Positions 58,593-64,000 of a stretch of DNA of 64,000 nucleotides are shown here, piece after piece. Position 1 is the first letter of the stretch, and every line of letters starts with the position of its first letter. The translations under genes and the position numbers were made by a program. The stretch comes from Acinetobacter rathckeae (GTDB taxonomy: Bacteria > Pseudomonadota > Gammaproteobacteria > Pseudomonadales > Moraxellaceae), in contig NZ_VTDO01000003.1 of NCBI RefSeq assembly GCF_015627125.1, positions 124,001-188,000 of the forward strand, written 5' to 3'. The notes under the pieces were generated by a model that saw nothing but the letters and a program-made list of their open reading frames with translations, was not told the origin of the DNA and searched no databases.

Positions 58593-60113
58593 CTAGACCA
58601 TATTCAACGAATACCTCCCCTCTTCTGTAACCTTTGGATAATCTTCATTAAAATGTGCCCCTCGACTTTCTAAACGACCCAGTGCACCAGTCACCATCAG
58701 TAATGCAACAAGAATTAAATGCTCTGTAGGGTACTTGGTCTGCCATGCTTTTAACTGCAAATATAGTTGTTCTAAACCTGCCTGAATCCGTACACCCCCC
58801 ATATAGCGACTCATCCATTTTTGAAGTGTCGAGTGGGAAAAAGTATCTGCTGATACATTCGCTACAGGTACAGATAATGGCTTAAAAGTATGCATCTGAC
58901 CCACAGTCGGATATGCCCATGCACTCTGCGAAACAACATCTTGTGCAATATTACGTCCAACCACCACACACTCTAATAATGAATTACTCGCTAAACGATT
59001 TGCACCATGCAAACCTGTACATGCAACCTCACCTACAGCATATAAATTTTGAATATCTGTATGCCCTACAGCATCTGTCAGCACACCACCACAGCTATAA
59101 TGAACCGTTGGTGCAACAGGAATCATCTGATAGCAAATATCTAACCCTAAAGCACGGCACTTCGCATCAATTGCAGGAAAATGTTGTTGAATAAACGTTT
59201 CATCTAAATGCGTCATATCTAACCAAACAGGCTGGTTGTTTTGCTTCAGCATTTCTGTACATATTGCTCGTGCCACAATGTCTCTTGGTGCAAGTTCCGC
59301 ACGTGCATCGTAATCTGGCATAAAGCGATGCCCACTGGCATTACGCAATATTCCACCTTCGCCACGCAATGCTTCAGAAATCAAAAAACCGTCTGCATTG
59401 GGCAGAGCAAGTCCTGTCGGATGAAATTGTATACACTCTAAGTTTACAATACGGCACCCTACTTTAAACGCCAATGCAAGGCCATCTCCTTTTGCACTCA
59501 CAGGGTTTGTAGTTCGTTCAAAAAGCTGTCCAACACCACCTGTTGCAAGCACTGTATGCTGTGCAATAAAAGTATATTGCTCGTGACCCTGTCTACAACG
59601 CAAACCATAACACTGTGTATTTGTGGTCAGAATTTCTTCTACCTCATGCCCCACCAACTGGTCAACATTAGGTGCATGTTCAAGCTGTTTCACTAAAGCC
59701 TGAATGACTGATTTCCCCGTATGATCTGCCACATGCACAATACGGCGATGATCATGCCCACCCTCTTGGGTCAGGTGCACACGTTGAGTATTCACTTGAT
59801 CACAATCAAACACCACGCCTTGTTGCTGCAACCATGCAATCGCCTCAGGGGCTTGCGCTAAAATTTTCTGTGTATTTTTCACATCACATAAGCCCGCACC
59901 TGCGTTCAGGGTATTTGCAACATGATTTTCCACGCTGTCTGTTTCAGCTAAAACAGCCGCTATACCCCCTTGCGCCAAATAACTCGCACTAGTGAACAGA
60001 TCATCTTTTAATAACAACGCAACACGCAAATGCTTTGGCAAAGACAGCGCAACGGTTAAACCTGCTAAGCCTGCCCCAACAATAACAACATCATACTCAC
60101 AACGCTGTATCAT
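58593..60113 (-). CDS. nadB: L-aspartate oxidase
   Basis: First step of de novo NAD synthesis, making iminoaspartate, 506 residues. The FAD fold [19 protein letters not shown], the active-site region [57 protein letters not shown] and the family motif [22 protein letters not shown] are present. It overlaps nadA by 17 bases on the same strand, so the two enzymes of quinolinate synthesis are coupled. Confidence 0.96.
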   Translation of the reverse strand: MIQRCEYDVVIVGAGLAGLTVALSLPKHLRVALLLKDDLFTSASYLAQGGIAAVLAETDSVENHVANTLNAGAGLCDVKNTQKILAQAPEAIAWLQQQGVVFDCDQVNTQRVHLTQEGGHDHRRIVHVADHTGKSVIQALVKQLEHAPNVDQLVGHEVEEILTTNTQCYGLRCRQGHEQYTFIAQHTVLATGGVGQLFERTTNPVSAKGDGLALAFKVGCRIVNLECIQFHPTGLALPNADGFLISEALRGEGGILRNASGHRFMPDYDARAELAPRDIVARAICTEMLKQNNQPVWLDMTHLDETFIQQHFPAIDAKCRALGLDICYQMIPVAPTVHYSCGGVLTDAVGHTDIQNLYAVGEVACTGLHGANRLASNSLLECVVVGRNIAQDVVSQSAWAYPTVGQMHTFKPLSVPVANVSADTFSHSTLQKWMSRYMGGVRIQAGLEQLYLQLKAWQTKYPTEHLILVALLMVTGALGRLESRGAHFNEDYPKVTEEGRYSLNMV

Positions 60114-61299
60114 CCGACTGCTCCATTAACCATGTATTAAATGAATGTGCACCTACGTTTAAATCATGCTTGCTTTCTTGACTAAACTTTTGATACTGCG
60201 CTGAAAAAGCCAACATTTTTAAAATCGGGTTTTCAGCATCGATGATTAAATTGGCATCTAATTCAACACGCTGATGCTGATACTTCAAAACATTCAAACA
60301 TGCCTCCAAACCATTCATGGCCATCCATGGACAAAAAGCACATGATTTACACGTTGCGCCATTGCCTGCGGTTGGCGCTGCAATAAATTGTTTCTCGGGG
60401 GCTTGTTTTTGCATTTCGTGCAAAATTCCCAAATCCGTCGCCACAATAAAAGTCTGATTTTCATATTGTGTAACAGCTTTCAATAGCTTACTGGTTGAGC
60501 CAATCACATCTGCATAGGCCACAACTTCAGCAGGTGATTCAGGATGCACTAAAACCAATGCATCAGGATGCTTTGTCTTTAAATGTTCAAGCTCAATACT
60601 TTTAAATTCATTATGTACAATACAAGAGCCCTGCCATAACAGCATGTCTGCACCTGTTTGTGCTTGAATATAACTGCCTAAATGACGGTCAGGCCCCCAA
60701 ATGATTTTTTGACCCTGTGCATGTAAATACTGCACGATTTCAATCGCAATGGAAGATGTGACCACCCAATCTGCACGCGCCTTCACTTCGGCACTGGTGT
60801 TGGCATAGACAACCACTGTACGGTCAGGATGCTCATCACAAAATTTTGAAAAGGCATCTATTGGACACCCCAAATCTAGTGAACACGTGGCTTCTAAATC
60901 TGGCATCAATACTGTTTTTTGTGGGCTTAAAATTTTAGCCGTTTCACCCATAAACCGAACCCCTACCACAAGTAAGGTTTCTGCAGGGTGTGACTTACAA
61001 AATTTTGCCATTTCAAGCGAATCGCCCACCATACCGCCTGTTTCTAAAGCCAAATCTTGTAATTCAGGTTCAACATAATAATGTGCCACCATGACCGCAC
61101 CGCGTTCTTTAAGTAAGGTCTTGATCTCTACAATATAAGACTGTTGTTGTTCTTGGCTCATCAGCTGTGGCACTTTTGCCCATGCTTGCTGCAACGTACA
61201 GCTATTTTCTACCTGTTCGGCTTTGGCATCGACTAAATACGTGTGCATGAAATCCAATGATGGCTTTTCATAGTGATAATGTTCTATGACGTTTCTCAT
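60097..61299 (-). CDS. nadA: Quinolinate synthase
   Basis: [4Fe-4S] enzyme condensing iminoaspartate with dihydroxyacetone phosphate, 400 residues from ATG 61299. Cluster cysteines are in [27 protein letters not shown] and [50 protein letters not shown] is typical. GGAT is well spaced for ATG 61299; an ATG at 61308 is also possible. Two copies of a palindromic operator lie upstream (61330 and 61364), pointing to control by the neighbouring NAD regulator. Confidence 0.94.
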   Translation of the reverse strand: MRNVIEHYHYEKPSLDFMHTYLVDAKAEQVENSCTLQQAWAKVPQLMSQEQQQSYIVEIKTLLKERGAVMVAHYYVEPELQDLALETGGMVGDSLEMAKFCKSHPAETLLVVGVRFMGETAKILSPQKTVLMPDLEATCSLDLGCPIDAFSKFCDEHPDRTVVVYANTSAEVKARADWVVTSSIAIEIVQYLHAQGQKIIWGPDRHLGSYIQAQTGADMLLWQGSCIVHNEFKSIELEHLKTKHPDALVLVHPESPAEVVAYADVIGSTSKLLKAVTQYENQTFIVATDLGILHEMQKQAPEKQFIAAPTAGNGATCKSCAFCPWMAMNGLEACLNVLKYQHQRVELDANLIIDAENPILKMLAFSAQYQKFSQESKHDLNVGAHSFNTWLMEQSDDTAL

Positions 61300-61329
61300 G
61301 ACATTCATCCAAATTACGGCTTTAGTGAT

Positions 61330-61348
61330 TATGCTCATAATGAGCATA
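61330..61348. promoter_or_regulatory. NAD-regulon operator, copy 1 (nadA promoter)
   Basis: TATGCTCATAATGAGCATA is a perfect 9-bp inverted repeat with a one-base centre, about 30 bp upstream of nadA. Confidence 0.75.
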
Positions 61349-61363
61349 TAAATTCAAACTATT

Positions 61364-61382
61364 TCTACTCAACTTGAGCATA
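61364..61382. promoter_or_regulatory. NAD-regulon operator, copy 2
   Basis: TCTACTCAACTTGAGCATA matches copy 1 at 14 of 19 positions and lies 34 bp further upstream of nadA. Confidence 0.55.
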
Positions 61383-61530
61383 AATAAAATAAGATATTGT
61401 TTTATATAGATTTAATTTTTAACTACAGAATTGCTGTAATTTATAGCGAAACATTCAAGAATATTCACTGTTTCGCATACAATAGAGATCAGATATCTAC
61501 CCATTTAATATAAGAGAACACAAAATAGAT

Positions 61531-62451
61531 ATGGTTCAAGAAACAACCACCGAACTTGTTGCTGTACTTATTGCCGTCACACACTTTTCAGCACGTGTTT
61601 TAACCATCAATGAAGGTCATTTACTCCCTTCAGGCCCCTTGCAAGTGATTCACCACTCACTACAAGCAGGTGCTCGCACATGGGTACAACAACAAACCAG
61701 ACAACCTTTGGGATATATGGAACAACTCTACACCTTTGTAGATGTCAAACGCTCTCAACATATTGGCTATCCTATGGTGTATGTCAGCTATTTAGGATTG
61801 GTCAAAGAAGCCGATGAAGAAAAATTAGCTTTAGATGCAAAATGGAATGACTGGTATAACTACTTTCCATGGGAAGATAAACGACAAGCCAAAAACCAAG
61901 AAAAAATTGTATTAATTATCAAAAATATACAAGACTGGATTGACTCATCGGCAAGTGGTGAAATACGCACGCAACGCATCCAACGTATGAATTTATGTTG
62001 GGGGCTAAATGGCCATGAATGGCAAGAAGAACATGTGTTATTGCGTTATGAACTCATGTATGAAGCAGGGTTGATTGCAGAGTCACCTTATTTTAATCAA
62101 CAATTGCCTGAAAGCATTACAGGGCAACCCATGCACAATCATCATCGTAGAGTGTTGGCCACAGCCATGACACGCTTACGTGCAAAATTAAAATATCGCC
62201 CTGTGATCTTTGACTTGATGCCTTCTGAATTTACCTTACTTCAATTACAAAAGAGTTTAGAGGCGCTCACAGGCATTGAACTACATAAACAAAACTTTCG
62301 ACGCTTCATACAACATCAAAACCTGATTGAAGCGACAGGAAAAGAAGCACTTGTTGAGCGAGGGCGGCCTGCTCAACTGTATCGCTTTAAAAGCAATGTA
62401 TTACAAGAAAGCTTACTTTCAGGCTATAAACTCCCAACAGCCAACAACTAA
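61531..62451 (+). CDS. Nudix-related NAD biosynthesis regulator (NrtR/NadQ-like)
   Basis: A 306-residue transcription regulator. The N-terminal Nudix-like domain (about 1-150: TELVAVLIAVTHFSARVLTINEGHLLPSGPL, MEQLYTFVDVKR) lacks an intact Nudix box, so it is a sensor rather than a hydrolase. The C-terminal winged-helix part (about 205-290) reads RPVIFDLMPSEFTLLQLQKSLEALTGIELHKQNFRRFIQHQNLIEATG, typical of NrtR and NadQ. It lies between nadA and nadC, and the TATGCTCAT-N-ATGAGCATA sites before both are its likely targets. The effector is not readable from sequence. Confidence 0.85.
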   Translation: MVQETTTELVAVLIAVTHFSARVLTINEGHLLPSGPLQVIHHSLQAGARTWVQQQTRQPLGYMEQLYTFVDVKRSQHIGYPMVYVSYLGLVKEADEEKLALDAKWNDWYNYFPWEDKRQAKNQEKIVLIIKNIQDWIDSSASGEIRTQRIQRMNLCWGLNGHEWQEEHVLLRYELMYEAGLIAESPYFNQQLPESITGQPMHNHHRRVLATAMTRLRAKLKYRPVIFDLMPSEFTLLQLQKSLEALTGIELHKQNFRRFIQHQNLIEATGKEALVERGRPAQLYRFKSNVLQESLLSGYKLPTANN

Positions 62452-62480
62452 AAAGATTGCATCTGCATAAATTTCCGACA

Positions 62481-62499
62481 TATACTCTATATGAGCATA
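62481..62499. promoter_or_regulatory. NAD-regulon operator, copy 3 (nadC)
   Basis: TATACTCTATATGAGCATA keeps the right arm of copy 1 exactly and differs at four positions in the left arm and centre. It lies just before the nadC ribosome binding site. Confidence 0.65.
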
Positions 62500-62514
62500 T
62501 ATTGGAGATTTACG

Positions 62515-63363
62515 ATGCATTACCCACTGCCTGATGTCATTTTACAACTACTCGTAGAGAGTGCTTTACGAGAAGATTTGGGACGACGTGGTGATGTAAC
62601 CTCTGCAGCTGTCATTCCTACTCAAAAAGAAGCACAGCTCCATATTGTGGCGCGTGAATCAGGTATTTTATGCGGTATAGATTTAGCTCGCCTGACATTT
62701 AAAACCATGCATCCTCATTTGGTCTTTCATGCTCACCTAGAAGATGGTGCGACACTCACACCCAATACCGTCATTGCTTCGATTCAAGGCAATGCACATG
62801 CCATTTTAAGCGCTGAACGTACTGCACTGAATTTTCTGACCCATTTAAGTGGTATTGCCACCACAACACATGAAACTCAGCATCTGATTTCACATACCCC
62901 AACACGTTTAACCTGCACACGTAAAACTATTCCTGGTTTAAGAGATATTCAAAAATATGCAGTGCGTACAGGTGGTGGAAGAAACCATCGCATGGGCTTA
63001 GATGATGCCATCTTAATTAAAGATAACCATATTGCCCTTGCTGGTGGAGATATTATTTTAACCATTCAAAAAGCTAAAGCTTATGCAGGACATCTGATTC
63101 CTGTAGAAGTTGAGGTCGACACACTAGAGCAACTTGAACGTGTGCTAGAAGAAGGTGTGTCATTGGTGTTATTAGATAATATGTCACCTGATGTATTGAA
63201 AAAAGCTGTTGCAATGTGTCACGGAAAAACGGCCACCGAAGCTTCAGGCGGCATTACGCCCAACACTGCCAAAGCAGTTGCAGAAACAGGGGTTGATTTT
63301 ATAGCTTTAGGCTATTTAACCCACAGTGCACGGTACTTAGATATTGGCTTAGACTACATATAA
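62515..63363 (+). CDS. nadC: Nicotinate-nucleotide pyrophosphorylase (carboxylating)
   Basis: Quinolinate phosphoribosyltransferase, third step of NAD synthesis, 282 residues from ATG 62515, with TTGGAG eight bases upstream. Family segments include ESALREDLGRRGDVTSAAVIP, NFLTHLSGIATTTHETQHLI, CTRKTIPGLRDIQKYAVRTGGGRNHRMGLDDAILIKDNHI, VEVEVDTLEQLERVLEEG and ASGGITPNTAKAVAETGVDFIALG. The frame opens further upstream through the operator, but that start is not credible. Confidence 0.96.
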   Translation: MHYPLPDVILQLLVESALREDLGRRGDVTSAAVIPTQKEAQLHIVARESGILCGIDLARLTFKTMHPHLVFHAHLEDGATLTPNTVIASIQGNAHAILSAERTALNFLTHLSGIATTTHETQHLISHTPTRLTCTRKTIPGLRDIQKYAVRTGGGRNHRMGLDDAILIKDNHIALAGGDIILTIQKAKAYAGHLIPVEVEVDTLEQLERVLEEGVSLVLLDNMSPDVLKKAVAMCHGKTATEASGGITPNTAKAVAETGVDFIALGYLTHSARYLDIGLDYI

Positions 63364-63379
63364 CCTATCAAACTCAATC

Positions 63380-63404
63380 TGGGAATAATGCTTTGTTATT
63401 CCCA
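63380..63404 (+). terminator. Hairpin after nadC
   Basis: Arms TGGGAATAA and TTATTCCCA with a seven-base loop, shortly after the nadC stop. Confidence 0.55.
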
Positions 63405-63544
63405 CTGTGTAATACCTACCTAAATAAAGCCCTATACTTGATTACACATTATACAATAATGCAATATGTTGTCTTTACATACAAACACGCTAAAACCACG
63501 CCTCTATTCAAGCGAATCTATACAAAAAACTTCCCAACCTAAAT

Positions 63545-63563
63545 AGTAATAATTATAATTATC
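63545..63563. promoter_or_regulatory. Fur-box-like sequence before the second TonB receptor gene
   Basis: AGTAATAATTATAATTATC matches the 19-bp Fur consensus at 14 of 19 positions and ends 19 bases before the ATG. Confidence 0.5.
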
Positions 63564-63582
63564 GTTTATTTAGGGGTTCATT

Positions 63583-64000
63583 ATGCAGGTCAAACGCTCT
63601 TTTTTGGCATTATCTATTCTTGCCACCACTTTCCCAAATGTCTATGCAGCATCTGAAAACAGTACAGTCCTTCCATCTATTCAAGCTCAAGCTGAAAAAA
63701 ATGACCAAGACCAAAAAAACTATGCAGCGAAAACAGCTTCTGTGGTCAAAACGGGGGCATCACTGTTTGAAACAGCGCAGTCTATTAGTGTCGTAACCCA
63801 GCAACAAATTGAAGAAAAACAAATGCAAAGTGTCACCGATGCCTTACAAGGCGTAGCTGGTGTGAACTCTGCCCCTTACGGTCGCCGTGGTTGGGATGAC
63901 TTTATTATTCGCGGACAAATCTCAAGTGCACAAACCTATGTTGATGGTTTACGCACCCAAACATCAACCAATGTTTTAAGATCTGAAGACATTGCAGGCG
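63583..64000 (+). CDS. TonB-dependent siderophore receptor (3' end cut by window)
   Basis: The first 139 codons of an outer-membrane receptor. A signal peptide (MQVKRSFLALSILATTFPNVYA) is followed by the plug domain: KTGASLFETAQSISVVTQQQIEEKQMQSVTDALQGVAGVNSAPYGRRGWDDFIIRGQISSAQTYVDGLRTQTSTNV. This matches ferrichrome/pyoverdine-type receptors. AGGGG precedes the ATG. The barrel is outside the window, so the ligand cannot be guessed. A Fur-like box lies just upstream. Confidence 0.9.
   Translation, partial: MQVKRSFLALSILATTFPNVYAASENSTVLPSIQAQAEKNDQDQKNYAAKTASVVKTGASLFETAQSISVVTQQQIEEKQMQSVTDALQGVAGVNSAPYGRRGWDDFIIRGQISSAQTYVDGLRTQTSTNVLRSEDIAG

Overview
The window is a stretch of gammaproteobacterial chromosome of Acinetobacter type (Moraxellaceae). 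The evidence is the low-GC coding style and a housekeeping set with Acinetobacter-like sequences and neighbours: rsgA, grxC-secB, hemH, murI, ETF-QO, corC-lnt-priA, hslO, rpsO-pnp, thiC, recCBD and nadBA/nadC. A GH68 levansucrase suggests a sugar-rich habitat such as nectar or insects. That habitat is inference, and no 16S sequence or other marker in the window fixes the species.

Layout. 1-3833: translation, redox and export genes (rsgA end, rhodanese, grxC, secB, an ABC1/UbiB-type kinase, a HopJ-domain protein). 3873-12108: a mostly leftward block (crcB, TPR glycosyltransferase, BaiN-like flavoprotein, TrmB-like methyltransferase, MBL hydrolase, hemH, DUF4062 protein, murI, DUF1285 protein), with yacG on the plus strand. 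12275-16211: ETF-QO, a TusA-like protein, a membrane protein and a GltI-like binding protein. 16788-21453: corC-lnt-priA. 21454-27017: an accessory island. 27018-30721: KefC-like antiporter, hslO, MipA/OmpV protein. 30804-36420: two convergent operons of an unassigned metabolic/transport cluster. 36651-42036: PheC-like protein, Cof phosphatase, TonB receptor, a possible micro-ORF and CorA. 42125-45276: pnp, rpsO and a DOPA-dioxygenase-like protein. 46026-48032: TPP riboswitch and thiC. 48334-57535: recC-recB-recD. 57803-63363: a membrane protein and the NAD de novo genes nadA-nadB and nadC with a Nudix-related regulator. 63583-end: the start of a second TonB receptor.

The most interesting region is the island at 21454-27017. 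Downstream of intact priA lie an ABC exporter bracketed by an 11-bp direct repeat and then a decayed copy of a priA 3' segment. After these comes a compact module that looks built from P2-like phage parts. It contains a levansucrase without a signal peptide, a lambda-family holin gene 29 nt after it, an S24/LexA-type repressor with intact self-cleavage residues, and a P2 Ogr/Delta-type late-gene activator. A perfect palindrome TGTGCCATAAATGGCACA lies upstream of the levansucrase. It fits the TGT-N12-ACA rule for Ogr/Delta sites and sits about 55 bp before a plausible start point. I infer a captured phage lysis circuit (repressor, then Ogr, then late promoter) that now drives production and holin-dependent release of levansucrase.

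Other regulatory structure includes three copies of a TATGCTCAT-N-ATGAGCATA operator at the nad genes (probable sites for the adjacent NAD regulator), Fur-like boxes before both TonB receptors, the THI element before thiC, and hairpin terminators at most convergent gene ends. I saw no rRNA, tRNA, CRISPR array or complete insertion sequence.
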